Assembly (NCBI RefSeq): GCF_000165485.1
Contig: NC_014623.1
Span: 2,685,501 to 2,749,500, forward strand
Origin: Stigmatella aurantiaca DW4/3-1
GTDB taxonomy: Bacteria > Myxococcota > Myxococcia > Myxococcales > Myxococcaceae
Direction: 5' to 3'
DNA: 64,000 nt
The translations under genes were made by a program, and so were the position numbers. Position 1 is the first letter of the stretch. Every line of letters begins with the position of its first letter. The notes beneath the pieces are model-generated. The model was not told where the DNA came from and made no database searches. It saw only the letters and a program-made list of their open reading frames with translations. This document shows positions 8,350 to 16,898 of the stretch, one piece after another.

Positions 8350-9987
8350 TCAGCCTTCGGAACCGTCCGGGGTGTCCTCGGCCGAAGGTTCGAAGGTAGG
8401 GGCGGCGGGGGCCAGGGCCCCGAGCATCGCGGCGGTGAGGGAGGGGTCGTCGGGAGCCAAACCTCCCGCGAACAGTCCCGCGCCACGCCCCTGGGACTCG
8501 GCCAGGGCCTCGGCGGGGGTCACGCTGGCGGAGGAGAGCGCCTCGATGAGTTCGTCATTGCCCAGCACCGCCACGGCCCGGGCCGCGCTCGCGGCGTAGA
8601 GCGTCACCAGCATGTCGGGCGGGGTGTCCGTGGGGAGGCTGGCACCCAGCAGTGTCTGGCTTTGGGCGTGGAGGGCGGGCACCACCGTGTCCCACGCAAA
8701 GGCTCCCACCGTGCCGCCCACGAGCAGGATGCGCAGCACCTCCGCGCGCAGCGAGGCCTCCGAGTCCTGGAGTTCCCCCATGCGCTCGGGATCCATGAGG
8801 AGCTGCGTCCAGGCGGTGCCGAGCCCTTCCACCTCTCCTTGAAAGAGCAGGGGGGCCAGGGGGCCCAGCAGGCTGGCGGTATCGTCCCCGAGCTGGGAGA
8901 GCTGGGACGCGTAGAGCTGGGTGAGCGCCGCCGCCACTTCTCCCAGGGCATGCGGGGCCAGGCCCAGCCCCGGGATGCCCAGCACCTCGCCGCTCAGCGC
9001 GCCCAGGGGGAGCTGTTCTCCGGTGCGGAGCCTCTCCACGGTCTGGCAGGCGCTCTGGGTGAGCCTCTGGGCCACCGCCGAGCCCACGGGCCCTCCCAGT
9101 GCCATGCCCAGGTGGCCCATGGCGGTCGCGAGGAACCCGAGTGCCACGCTGTCGCTCACGCCGGGCGGTAGGGATTGCCGGGCCAGGGCCTCCTCGGTGA
9201 AGGCGGGCAGGTTCTGGAAGAAGCACTGGTGCTGCAAGGCCGCCAGCACCAGCAGCTGGGCCACCTGCTGGGGCGCGGTCTCGGCGAGACATTGCGCCTC
9301 CAGCTCCCGCAGCCCCTCCGCGGCGGCGTTCGCGAGCGCAAGCCGAGGCTCTTTCACGGGGGTGTCGTCCTGGACCGTCTGGAGGATGTCTTCCGCCAGC
9401 GCGTGCATGGCGTGCGCGGCTTGATCCGGGCGCAACACGTGGGGAATCAGCACCGCGAGCGCCTGGGCATCCACGGGCCGCGCCAGGGAGGCCAGCTCGG
9501 GGAACCGGGGCACCAAGGCCTCGGGGAACCGGGCGATGGGGGCGACCTGCTCGGGCTCGAAGGCCTGGAGTGCGAGCTGGGCCTCGTGGGCGGCCATGCT
9601 GGTGAGGTTGCCCGTATATAAGGAGAGCAGCTCCAGCAGGAACGTGGGCCGCACCAGGAAGAAGGAGAGGTTGGCCAGGCGCTGGGCGGGGGACAGCCGT
9701 GGGTCCCCGAAGAGCTGCTGGCCCAGGGGCTCCGAGAACAGGGCCTCCCACTGGGCCATGTCTTGCTGGCTGGCTTCGGGATCGCTGGGATGGCGCGCGC
9801 GGGCCAGGGAGGCCGCGAGGCCCTGCTGGAACTCGCGCTCCTGGAAGGACTGGGCGTCGGCCTGGAGGAGGGCCTGCGTGAGCAGGGCCTCCGTGGTGGG
9901 CTGCCGTGGCAGCGCCGCGGACGCCAGCAGCAGCCGGCCCAAAATCGCTGCACCGCGGGGAGGGTGTGTGTCCGGGGGCGTCTGCAT
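8350..9987 (-). CDS. large helical protein of unknown function
   Basis: 545 residues, almost wholly helical, rich in Ala, Leu and Gln, with few Lys and no signal peptide, so probably cytoplasmic. It has repeated patterns of the kind LxxLxxLAxPxxAQALAVLIP, suggesting an alpha-solenoid. Its start codon shares one base with the stop of the upstream gene (TGATG overlap at 9985-9989), so the two are translationally coupled and probably interact. The final ~40 residues are acidic and disordered. I do not recognise the family. Confidence 0.75.
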   Translation of the reverse strand: MQTPPDTHPPRGAAILGRLLLASAALPRQPTTEALLTQALLQADAQSFQEREFQQGLAASLARARHPSDPEASQQDMAQWEALFSEPLGQQLFGDPRLSPAQRLANLSFFLVRPTFLLELLSLYTGNLTSMAAHEAQLALQAFEPEQVAPIARFPEALVPRFPELASLARPVDAQALAVLIPHVLRPDQAAHAMHALAEDILQTVQDDTPVKEPRLALANAAAEGLRELEAQCLAETAPQQVAQLLVLAALQHQCFFQNLPAFTEEALARQSLPPGVSDSVALGFLATAMGHLGMALGGPVGSAVAQRLTQSACQTVERLRTGEQLPLGALSGEVLGIPGLGLAPHALGEVAAALTQLYASQLSQLGDDTASLLGPLAPLLFQGEVEGLGTAWTQLLMDPERMGELQDSEASLRAEVLRILLVGGTVGAFAWDTVVPALHAQSQTLLGASLPTDTPPDMLVTLYAASAARAVAVLGNDELIEALSSASVTPAEALAESQGRGAGLFAGGLAPDDPSLTAAMLGALAPAAPTFEPSAEDTPDGSEG

Positions 9988-11162
9988 CAGGCCTGCATGA
10001 CAGAGCGGACGAAGTCCGCGAGGCGCGGCTCACCGATCTGCTGGAGCAGGGCCTGGGTGGCCTCGGGATGAGCGGAGGCGGTCAGGGCGGCGGCGCGCTG
10101 GAAGGGGAGGGCCTCTCCCTGGCTGGGGGCCTGTCCTTGCTCATAGAGGGCCCGGGCCAGTTGCGCCTGCTGCTCGGGCGTCCCCCGGGAGGAGACCTGC
10201 TGGGCGGCCTCCATCGGATCCTTGCCCTCGGCCAGCGCGCCCGTGGGGCCCATCAGGCCCGCGAACTCCTCGGCGGAGAGCGGGAGCACCTCATCGGTCG
10301 AGGCCAGAGGGGCCTCCGAGGCTGGCCGTGCACCGGGCAGGTCATCCAGCGAAGGCATGAAGGCATCCGCGGCGGCCTGCTCCGCCGAGGGCTCCGCGTG
10401 AACGGGCACATCGTCGAACGAGGGCATGAAGCCGTCCCCCGACGTGGCGAAGGCGTCCGAGGGGCTGAAGGTGCTGGCGAGCTCGGAGAGGACCTCGTCG
10501 CGCGCGGCCCCCTCGGGCATGTCGAGCACGAGGTCGGTGTCGCTGCGAGACAGGGTCAGGGTGCGCGTCATCCCCGGGTTCGCTTGCTCCCAGGCCGCGG
10601 CATCCGGGAACGGGGTCTCTGGTGCCGAGGCGTCGGTGACGCGGCCATCGGCGTGCTGTACCACCGAGCGGCCGGGCCCATCCCCCTCGGAGGTGTACAG
10701 CAGCACGGAGTCTTCCTCGCCAGCCAGTTGGGCGGACTGCTCGAGGTCGGCTGGAGCCGTCAGCCCAGAGGAACGTCCAAGGTCCTGCGAGGGATCCAGC
10801 GACGCCTGCGCCGCGGACGAGCGGGAAGCGGAGGAACTCCAGGAGTGGCTTCCAGGAGGGGGCGGAATGTTCGTTCCAAGCAGGTGCTGGTACCGGGGCA
10901 GGGCGGCCTGGAAGTCGCTCAGGCCCGCGTACCCGCGAAGCATCTCCGCGTTCCGAGGCTGGCCCGCGAGGCCCGGGGCATGCGCGGACAGGGGGGAGCG
11001 CTCTACCTCCTGGGCGGACTGGAAGTCGCTCTGGCCCGAGAAGCCCCGCTGCACGGGGGCCACGGGCGCGGGAGGGGCCTGCCGGATGGGCGCGAGCGCC
11101 TCATAGCGGGTCGCCCACGCCGTTGAAGAGATACCGGAGAGAATTCTGCGGATGGAGCTCAT
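9987..11162 (-). CDS. unrecognised protein with disordered linker, coupled to the helical protein
   Basis: 391 residues from ATG at 11162, preferred over a GTG at 11180 because GAGGTG sits six bases upstream. The first ~130 residues are Ser/Ala/Gln-rich and mostly disordered, with two similar short motifs (PVQRGFSGQSDFQSAQE and LRGYAGLSDFQAALPRY). A beta-rich segment follows (DSVLLYTSEGD, GMTRTLTLSRSDTDLVLDMP), then two copies of GFMPSFDDVP / AFMPSLDDLP in an acidic linker. The C-terminal ~120 residues are helical and contain EEQAQLARALYEQGQAP. The layout suggests a scaffold with short linear motifs. It overlaps the next gene by one base and so forms an operon with it. Confidence 0.75.
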   Translation of the reverse strand: MSSIRRILSGISSTAWATRYEALAPIRQAPPAPVAPVQRGFSGQSDFQSAQEVERSPLSAHAPGLAGQPRNAEMLRGYAGLSDFQAALPRYQHLLGTNIPPPPGSHSWSSSASRSSAAQASLDPSQDLGRSSGLTAPADLEQSAQLAGEEDSVLLYTSEGDGPGRSVVQHADGRVTDASAPETPFPDAAAWEQANPGMTRTLTLSRSDTDLVLDMPEGAARDEVLSELASTFSPSDAFATSGDGFMPSFDDVPVHAEPSAEQAAADAFMPSLDDLPGARPASEAPLASTDEVLPLSAEEFAGLMGPTGALAEGKDPMEAAQQVSSRGTPEQQAQLARALYEQGQAPSQGEALPFQRAAALTASAHPEATQALLQQIGEPRLADFVRSVMQA

Positions 11163-11227
11163 CAAGGCACCTCGCGGCACGGAGAACGGGCAGCATCCTC
11201 ATTGTCGCCTGGAGCCGGTGGAAGTTG

Positions 11228-11647
11228 CTACCCCGGATGGCTGCTCGAGCCCTCCTCCGCATGGGCCTGTGCCTTCTGCTCCCGGTACTCCGAGATGTGG
11301 GCGTACACGCTCTCGGGGAACTGGAGATCCTTGTAGACGTTGCCCGCGTCGGGGTCCTCTGGATGGGGGACGATGGGGAACGCCTGCTGCGCCTGGAATT
11401 CCAACACCTTCTCCCGGCGGGGAGGGCTGTAATCCCGGCCCTTCACTTGCTCCACCAGCGCCCGGGCCTGCTCTTCGGCACAGTCCGGATCTTTCTGGAG
11501 CAGGGCGATCAACTCCTCCTCGTCCACGAAGTGCCGCGCCACCATCGCGAGCACCAGCCGGCCGTAGTGGCCGATGTTCTGTCCCTCCTCGAGCGAGTCG
11601 AGCAGGTGGGCCATCATTCCATTCTTCCGCAGCGCTTCGAGTGCCAT
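11228..11647 (-). CDS. small helical cytoplasmic protein of unknown function
   Basis: 139 residues if it starts at the ATG at 11647, which has GGAGAGG nine bases upstream; an ATG at 11674 lacks such a site. The sequence opens with ALEALRKNGMMAHLLDSLEEG and continues with LVLAMVARHFVDEEELIALL, followed by a Pro-containing loop and EKVLEFQAQQAFPIVPHP. It resembles small all-helical adaptor proteins, and no catalytic motif is seen. It lies 65 bases upstream of the two-gene operon on the same strand and may be its first gene. Confidence 0.7.
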   Translation of the reverse strand: MALEALRKNGMMAHLLDSLEEGQNIGHYGRLVLAMVARHFVDEEELIALLQKDPDCAEEQARALVEQVKGRDYSPPRREKVLEFQAQQAFPIVPHPEDPDAGNVYKDLQFPESVYAHISEYREQKAQAHAEEGSSSHPG

Positions 11648-11701
11648 GGCACGGTGCCTCTCCGAAAAGTCCAACCCAGGGGGTCACGTCTCTGGGTTCC
11701 T

Positions 11702-11721
11702 GTCTGAAAAGATGTTCAGAC
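11702..11721. promoter_or_regulatory. inverted repeat upstream of the 11228-11647 gene
   Basis: GTCTGAA and TTCAGAC form a perfect 7-bp inverted repeat around AAGATG. It lies about 55 bases upstream of the start at 11647 on the minus strand, a usual place for an operator, in an otherwise featureless gap between divergent genes. Confidence 0.35.
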
Positions 11722-11909
11722 CGGGCGGTGTTGTCAGCCCGGGGCCGGGAGGGGGCGGCGCCCCGTGGATGGATGCTTGCCCCTCGCCCGGGCTTGCGGC
11801 GCGGGTGGCTGCCGTCCTGCACTGTGCTGGAGGCGCTGGCCGCCGACTGTGCCTTGCGCTTGGGGTGTCCCCCTTGTAGCTCCTCTTGCAGTCAACCAGG
11901 GAGAGACCC

Positions 11910-12062
11910 GTGGAAATGTTGATCGGCGTCGTGGTGATGGTGCTCCTGGTCGTGGTGCTGGGGCCTGGGCTGTGGAGCTCAAGCCTGAGCCTGCGCAAGG
12001 AGCAGGATGCGCGGCGCAAGCGCGAGGATGAGCGCGCCAAGCAGGGGGCGGAGAAGCCGTGA
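11910..12062 (+). CDS. 50-residue single-pass membrane protein
   Basis: A GTG start is preceded by GGGAGAG at five bases. The product is one hydrophobic helix (MLIGVVVMVLLVVVLGPGLW, residues about 3-22) followed by a strongly charged tail (LRKEQDARRKREDERAKQ) that would lie in the cytoplasm by the positive-inside rule. A second in-frame start is the ATG at 11916. A strong hairpin terminator begins five bases after the stop, which supports a real, separately expressed gene. Proteins of this type often modulate larger membrane complexes; the partner is unknown. Confidence 0.6.
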   Translation: MEMLIGVVVMVLLVVVLGPGLWSSSLSLRKEQDARRKREDERAKQGAEKP

Positions 12063-12066
12063 ATGA

Positions 12067-12100
12067 ACCGGGTGAAGCCCCTTGCGAGGCTTCACCCGGT
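12067..12100. terminator. 13-bp hairpin between convergent genes
   Basis: ACCGGGTGAAGCC and GGCTTCACCCGGT form a perfect 13-bp stem with an 8-base loop. It begins five bases after the stop of the 50-residue membrane protein and 45 bases beyond the stop of the minus-strand gene at 12145, so it may end transcription from both sides. No long T-run follows, as is common in GC-rich genomes. Confidence 0.75.
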
Positions 12101-12144
12101 CCGAGGAGCAGTCCCAAGAGCTCCGCTTGAAAGGTGAGCCGCGG

Positions 12145-13890
12145 CTACCAGCTCACCGAATCGAGGTAGACGGTTCCCGACCAGGCGCCATTGGTGAAGA
12201 TCTCGAGCCCCAGCTCGGCGAGGGGCGAGACCGCGTTGGCGGGCACCTGGAGGGTGAGGGTGTTCCAGCTCCCCGCTGTCATGGGCTCGGTGCTCACCCA
12301 CGCGCCGGTGTACTTCCACCCGCCGCCCGCGCCTTGGATGATGAAGGGCTGCAACCCGCTGACGCGGCTGTTGGGCGGAAACCAGACCCGGAACGAGAGC
12401 GTCTTGCCCGCGGGCACGGAGACATTGCCCACGGACACCTTGACGAGCCCTCCCGAGCCCGTGGACACCAGTTGTGCCGCCAGCGAGTGCGTGCCCGCCC
12501 AGGCCTGCTCGGTGGAGGACGACACGCCCTTGAGCATCTCCCCCCACATGACCCAGTTCTGGAGACCGTCCTCGAAGTGGAACGGCGCCGTGTCCGTGGG
12601 CGGCGGCCCGGTCTCGGGATCATCGCTCGGCAGGGGCAGCCCTCCTGCCTGCAGGAAGGCGGCGGCCCGGCTCTTCATGAAGAGCTGCCCATCTGTATAG
12701 AGGTCGTTCGTGTAGGAGCTCTGCCGGCCCTCTCCCCGGCCGAAGAGCAGGGCGATGACGCCGCTGCTGGCGAACTTCGCCAGGTGGGCGGTGTCGCCGG
12801 CGCCGAAGAAGTACTCGGCGCGGTTGTCCTGATAGCCCGCGCGCGGGGTGTCGCCGGTGTTGTCCACGTTGAGGTGGTTCGAGTTGCCAAGCGGGATCTG
12901 CCACAGCACCCAGCGCTTCTGGGAGGCCACGTTCCACAGGCGCAGCCACTCCGCGTAGCGGTTGAAGCTCTTCGAGGTGATGGGCGCCGTGTCGCTGGGA
13001 TCCCACCACCGATCCTGGCCGGAGGCGCGCTGGTAGAACTCTGCGTCGCGATCCAGCGGATCCGCCACCAGCACGTCCCACATGGCGCCCGTCACATTGG
13101 GCGCCAGGCCCAGGGGCTTGAGAAACGTGTGGACCTTGGCCACCTCGGGCTCCAGCGGATCTGTCAGGGAGAAGTGCGCGATGTCCTTGCCGCTTGCCCA
13201 GGCCGAGATGTGGAGGCCCAGGAGGGCGTTGTTGGCCCCCACCGCCTTGCGCAGTTGGAGGAAGGCGAGCCCCCAGCCGGCCACCGTATTGGGCAGTCCC
13301 GCCAGCTCTGGCAGGCCCGTGGCCGCCACCGCCGCGTAGGCATTGGGATTGTCCTGGGACTGATGCTCCATCAGGGCGAAGCCATCCGCCTCCATCAGGA
13401 TGAGCACCGGCTTGCCGAAGTCCTTGGCCCGCTGCATGAGGAGCTTGAAGTCCTCGAAGTAGCTCTTCATGGTCGCCGTGTTCTGCGCCTTGACGAGGAA
13501 CTGGGCCTCGCCGCCGCCGGGCTCACCGTTCAGCTGGTAGTACTGAATCGCGGGCAGATAGCCCTGGAGATCGCACTCCTTCATGTACTGAAGGCCCCAG
13601 GAGCCATCGTGCTGCCCGTAGCCGAAGTTGTTGGCCCAGCCTTTGACGAAGTAGCGGTAGCGCACGTGCCAGGGCACCCCGCTGTCCTTCATCCACGTCT
13701 TCCCTGTCTCCTCGAACAGTCCCACCATCAGCTTCGGGGGGAGCCCCGCGGGAATGCTTCCCACTGCGGGCGCCACCGCCGCCGTGCTGTTTCGCCAGGG
13801 CACGTCTTGCTCCGGGACCGTTGAGGCCCATCCCGGTTGCCAGGCCATTCCCACCCCCACCATCGCCGCCCATACCCATGTTGGTCTCAT
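12145..13890 (-). CDS. secreted carbohydrate-active protein with C-terminal binding module
   Basis: About 581 residues if it starts at the ATG at 13890, which gives a clean Sec signal (MRPTWVWAAMVGVGMAWQ); an ATG at 13926 is also possible. Residues about 40-430 resemble a TIM-barrel: KLMVGLFEETGKTWM, LPAIQYYQLNG, PVLILMEADGFALM, LLGLHISAWASGKDIA, and WVLWQIPLGNSNHLN occupy the strand ends typical of glycosidases or phospho-sugar enzymes. A Pro-rich linker (DPETGPPPTDTAP) leads to a ~150-residue beta-sandwich (FHFEDGLQNWVMWGE ... VYLDSVSW) characteristic of carbohydrate-binding modules. The family is not certain and the catalytic acids cannot be assigned. Confidence 0.75.
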   Translation of the reverse strand: MRPTWVWAAMVGVGMAWQPGWASTVPEQDVPWRNSTAAVAPAVGSIPAGLPPKLMVGLFEETGKTWMKDSGVPWHVRYRYFVKGWANNFGYGQHDGSWGLQYMKECDLQGYLPAIQYYQLNGEPGGGEAQFLVKAQNTATMKSYFEDFKLLMQRAKDFGKPVLILMEADGFALMEHQSQDNPNAYAAVAATGLPELAGLPNTVAGWGLAFLQLRKAVGANNALLGLHISAWASGKDIAHFSLTDPLEPEVAKVHTFLKPLGLAPNVTGAMWDVLVADPLDRDAEFYQRASGQDRWWDPSDTAPITSKSFNRYAEWLRLWNVASQKRWVLWQIPLGNSNHLNVDNTGDTPRAGYQDNRAEYFFGAGDTAHLAKFASSGVIALLFGRGEGRQSSYTNDLYTDGQLFMKSRAAAFLQAGGLPLPSDDPETGPPPTDTAPFHFEDGLQNWVMWGEMLKGVSSSTEQAWAGTHSLAAQLVSTGSGGLVKVSVGNVSVPAGKTLSFRVWFPPNSRVSGLQPFIIQGAGGGWKYTGAWVSTEPMTAGSWNTLTLQVPANAVSPLAELGLEIFTNGAWSGTVYLDSVSW

Positions 13891-14047
13891 GACGTCGAAA
13901 GCTAGGAATGGCCCATCCCGTTTCATTCCCTGGCCTTTGGGCCTGCCTTGAGTGCGGCGGGGCGGACGGCCCCGACTTCAGGACGGCTTCTCGCCCTGGC
14001 TCGGCCCGCGGGGAGGGGCAGGCGGGGCAAGCCCGGCCTCCCGTCCA

Positions 14048-14545
14048 CTAGCGCGGCATCTTCACCCGTCGGCGGCGCACGGTGTCCGCTCCCCCCAGCG
14101 AGGTGAGGACGCTTGCGAGCAGCTCCTTTGCCTGCTTCACCGCACGGGGGCTGTGCTCTTGCGCGAAGCGCTGCTCGAACTCGGCCCGCACGGCCCGGCC
14201 CAGTTCGACGGCGGCCAGCCCTCGCGCCGAGAGGCGGATCCGGCGCACGCGCGCATCGCCGGAGGCGACCTCCTCGACGAAGCCCTGCTTTTCCAGCTCG
14301 GCGATGGTCTTCGACGTGGCCTGCTGGGTCACCTCCATCAGCGCCGCGAGTTCGCCGATGGACCGGGCCCCCCCAAGCAGGTGTTGAAAGACGAAGCCGT
14401 GCGCGTGGCGCAGCCCCTGGAAGCCCGCGGCGTGCATCTCCTCGAGCACCAGATCATTCACGCGCATTCCCACGAAGAGGGCCAAATGGCCCAGGTCCAG
14501 TGCATCCAGGGAAACGGAGGAGGGGCCGGGGGCTCGCCGTGGCAT
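14048..14545 (-). CDS. MarR-family transcriptional regulator
   Basis: 165 residues from an ATG at 14545 (no strong ribosome binding site). The winged-helix region SIGELAALMEVTQQATSKTIAELEKQGFVEEV is followed by a wing RVRRIRLSARG, and flanking helices VNDLVLEEMHAAGFQGLRHAH form the usual dimer interface. It is divergently transcribed from an NTF2-like gene across a 63-base gap holding overlapping inverted repeats, the classical arrangement for a MarR repressor controlling itself and its neighbour. The ligand is unknown, probably a small lipophilic compound. Confidence 0.88.
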   Translation of the reverse strand: MPRRAPGPSSVSLDALDLGHLALFVGMRVNDLVLEEMHAAGFQGLRHAHGFVFQHLLGGARSIGELAALMEVTQQATSKTIAELEKQGFVEEVASGDARVRRIRLSARGLAAVELGRAVRAEFEQRFAQEHSPRAVKQAKELLASVLTSLGGADTVRRRRVKMPR

Positions 14546-14563
14546 TCGCTGGGTCTTGCATTC

Positions 14564-14594
14564 ACAACCAAGGTTGTGCAACTGTGGTTGCACA
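14564..14594. promoter_or_regulatory. overlapping inverted repeats, MarR operator candidate
   Basis: Two dyads overlap: ACAACC-AA-GGTTGT (14564-14577) and TGTGCAAC-TGTG-GTTGCACA (14575-14594, perfect 8-bp arms). They fill the gap between the divergent MarR and NTF2-like genes, ending 14 bases before the NTF2-like ATG, where they would block both promoters. Arm length and spacing match MarR-type operators. Confidence 0.65.
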
Positions 14595-14608
14595 CCGAGG
14601 AGGACGCC

Positions 14609-15007
14609 ATGTCCACGATGAATCTCGAGCTTGTCCGGAGCTATCTCCAGGCCCTGGAGCAGGGCGCAACGGGGGAGGCCCTCGCCCGCTTTTTTCACCC
14701 CGGTGTCTCGCAGCGAGAGTTCCCCAACCGGCTCACCCCGGCTGGGGCGGCGCGAGATCTGCGGGCGCTGCTCGAGGCCGCGGAGCGAGGCCAGAAGGTG
14801 ATGACCTCACAGCGCTACGACGTCCTTCAGGCGATGGCGGAAGGAGATCAGGTGGCCCTGGAGATCGACTGGAGCGGCACGCTCGCCGTCCCCTTGGGCA
14901 CGTTGCCCGTGGGAGGAACGATGCGCGCCTGGATCGGCATGTTCGTGACCGTTCGTGACGGCCGGATCTTCTCTCAGCGTAACTACGACTGTTTCGAGCC
15001 GTTTTAG
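14609..15007 (+). CDS. SnoaL/NTF2-like protein
   Basis: 132 residues; ATG preceded by GAGGAGG. The order of elements fits the NTF2-like cone fold: helix LELVRSYLQALEQGATGEALARFF, strand HPGVSQREFPN, helix RDLRALLEAAERGQ, then curved strands (YDVLQAMAEGDQVALEIDWSGTL, MRAWIGMFVTVRDGRIFSQRNYDCFEPF). The family contains hydroxylases, isomerases and ligand-binding proteins and cannot be assigned by sequence alone. Its divergent partner is a MarR regulator, so it probably protects against or processes a small compound sensed by that regulator. Confidence 0.85.
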   Translation: MSTMNLELVRSYLQALEQGATGEALARFFHPGVSQREFPNRLTPAGAARDLRALLEAAERGQKVMTSQRYDVLQAMAEGDQVALEIDWSGTLAVPLGTLPVGGTMRAWIGMFVTVRDGRIFSQRNYDCFEPF

Positions 15008-15075
15008 CCTCGGGCTTTGTGCTCACCTTTCCCACCCCGCCCTACTTTGAAACAGGACGTTTGGGTGTGTTGCGA

Positions 15076-15102
15076 TTGACACGCTGTCGCATGACTTAGA
15101 CG
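15076..15102 (+). promoter_or_regulatory. putative promoter of fibro-slime copy 1
   Basis: TTGACA at 15076 and TAGACG at 15097 are separated by 15 bases, slightly short for sigma-70. The block is identical at copy 2 apart from one base in the spacer. The ATG at 15111 comes eight bases after the -10 box and has no ribosome binding site, so the message may be leaderless. Confidence 0.45.
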
Positions 15103-15110
15103 ATGGCCGC

Positions 15111-16862
15111 ATGTCCGACGCACAGTGTTCTGCGAGCCTCTCGCGATTTACAGCCCTTGCGCTTCTTCTGGCCCTTGCGGCTTGTGGTGGCGGCAACCCG
15201 ACGGATCCCAAGCCGGATGGAGGGGGCCCTGGGGACACCCCCGACGCTTCGACGGATGGGGGCCGTGACGGAGGAGGGCCGGTGGACCCCCTCGATTGCG
15301 GCAACGGCATCCTCCAGGCAGGGGAGACCTGTGACGATGGCAACTTGAACAATGAGGACGGGTGCTCGTCGGCTTGTTCCGTCGAGTCGGGGTGGATCTG
15401 CCGGACGCCGGGCCAGCCGTGTGTGCTGAACGTCTGCGGAGACGGAGTGCGAGGCCCGAAGGAGACGTGCGACGACTTCAACACGCGTTCGGGGGATGGG
15501 TGCAGCGCCACGTGCGCGGTGGAGGCAGGGTGGAACTGCCCCAGCGGCGGCGGCAACTGCCAGGCGGCCAGGTGCGGCGACAACATCATCGCGGGCGACG
15601 AGGAGTGTGAGGACGGGAACGCCGCGGCGGGAGACGGGTGCAGCGCGACGTGCCGCCTGGAGGAAGGGTTCAAGTGCCCGGTGGCGGGCCAGGCGTGCTC
15701 GCGCACCACGTGCGGAGACAAGAAGGTGGAGGGGACCGAGCAGTGCGACGATGGCAACAACGACATGGGGGATGGGTGCTCGCCGCTGTGTAAGCGAGAG
15801 CCCTCGTGCACCAACGGCAACTGCACGGCCATCTGCGGTGACAACCTCATCCTGCCAGGCAGCGCTGAGGAGTGTGATGACGGCAACGTGCGCGACAACG
15901 ATGGGTGCTCGTCCACCTGCAAGCTGGAGCCTGGCTTCCAGTGCAAGCAGATCGAGAGCGAGCCCCCGCCCGAGGTGAAGATCCCGGTCGTCTACCGTGA
16001 CTTCATCGGCAACGATCAGACCCATGCCCAGAAGCATGCCGACTTTGAGAGCGTGACGGGCAGCGGTGAGCTCGGGATCGTCAAGAACCAGCTGGGCGCG
16101 AATCAGAAGCCGGACTATGCGAAGGACGGCCAGCAGAGCTCCAGCACCCACGGCAAGGCCAACTTCGACCAGTGGTACAGCGACTCGCCGAAGAGCAAGA
16201 CCATCGTCGAGACGCTGACCCTGGTTCAGGAAAAGGACGCCCAAGGCAATCCGACAGGCAACTACGTGTATTCCAACAGCAACTTCTTCCCGCTGGACAA
16301 CAAGGGCTGGGTGGCGACGGGAGACGAGCCTCGGCGCAACGGTAACCACAACTTCAGCTTCACCAGCGAGAACCGGTACTGGTTCGAGTACAAGGGGACG
16401 GAGAAGCTCTCGTTCACCGGCGACGATGATGTGTGGGTTTTCATCAACAAGAGGCTCGCGCTGGATCTCGGCGGGGTTCACTCGGAACAGAGCGGAACGG
16501 TGGATCTCACCCCGGCCTCGGCCGCCACGGCGTACAACCTGCGGAAGGGGGGCGTCTATGAGGCGGTCGTCTTCCAGGCGGAGCGTCACACCACCCAGTC
16601 CAACTACAAGCTCACCCTGGGCAACTTCACCACCCGGCGGACGGAGTGCACGAGCAGCTGCGGGGACGGGGTGGTGCAGCCGCCGGAAGAGTGTGACTCG
16701 GGAACGAATCCGGGAGGCTATGGCCAGTGCGCGCCTGGGTGCATCTTTGGACCGAGGTGCGGGGATGGAATCGTGCAGGAGGCGTTCGGAGAGAGCTGCG
16801 ACGACGGGAACGATGACAACGACGACCTGTGCAGCAACACCTGCAAGCCGCGCATCGGCTGA
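15111..16862 (+). CDS. fibro-slime domain lipoprotein with cysteine-rich repeats (copy 1)
   Basis: 583 residues. A lipoprotein signal (LALLLALAACGGG) is followed by a Pro/Asp/Gly-rich linker, then five ~40-residue units of the myxococcal disulfide type (CGNGILQAGETCDDGN, CGDGVRGPKETCDDFN and so on, each with a following DGCSxxC). Residues ~295-500 form a fibro-slime (PA14-like) domain with VYRDFIGNDQTH, FFPLDNKGWVATG, YWFEYKGTEKLSFTGDDDV and WVFINKRLALDLGGVH; two more cysteine units close the protein. The family is known from Dictyostelium pre-stalk factors and myxobacterial surface proteins and probably binds sugars in the extracellular matrix. A near-identical paralogue lies at 44656. A hairpin follows the stop. 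Confidence 0.92.
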   Translation: MSDAQCSASLSRFTALALLLALAACGGGNPTDPKPDGGGPGDTPDASTDGGRDGGGPVDPLDCGNGILQAGETCDDGNLNNEDGCSSACSVESGWICRTPGQPCVLNVCGDGVRGPKETCDDFNTRSGDGCSATCAVEAGWNCPSGGGNCQAARCGDNIIAGDEECEDGNAAAGDGCSATCRLEEGFKCPVAGQACSRTTCGDKKVEGTEQCDDGNNDMGDGCSPLCKREPSCTNGNCTAICGDNLILPGSAEECDDGNVRDNDGCSSTCKLEPGFQCKQIESEPPPEVKIPVVYRDFIGNDQTHAQKHADFESVTGSGELGIVKNQLGANQKPDYAKDGQQSSSTHGKANFDQWYSDSPKSKTIVETLTLVQEKDAQGNPTGNYVYSNSNFFPLDNKGWVATGDEPRRNGNHNFSFTSENRYWFEYKGTEKLSFTGDDDVWVFINKRLALDLGGVHSEQSGTVDLTPASAATAYNLRKGGVYEAVVFQAERHTTQSNYKLTLGNFTTRRTECTSSCGDGVVQPPEECDSGTNPGGYGQCAPGCIFGPRCGDGIVQEAFGESCDDGNDDNDDLCSNTCKPRIG

Positions 16863-16879
16863 GCGGTGTAGGAAGGGGG

Positions 16880-16898
16880 GCCGCGCCCAGTGCGCGGC
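16880..16898 (+). terminator. hairpin after fibro-slime copy 1
   Basis: GCCGCGC and GCGCGGC form a 7-bp stem with loop CCAGT, 17 bases after the stop. The same hairpin sits after copy 2, so the terminator belongs to the duplicated unit. Confidence 0.6.

Noticed and set aside
15076-15092. Sigma-54 promoter reading of TTGACACGCTGTCGCA
   Set aside because: The GG of the -24 element is GA here and the distance to GC is nine rather than ten bases, so the sigma-70 reading is preferred.
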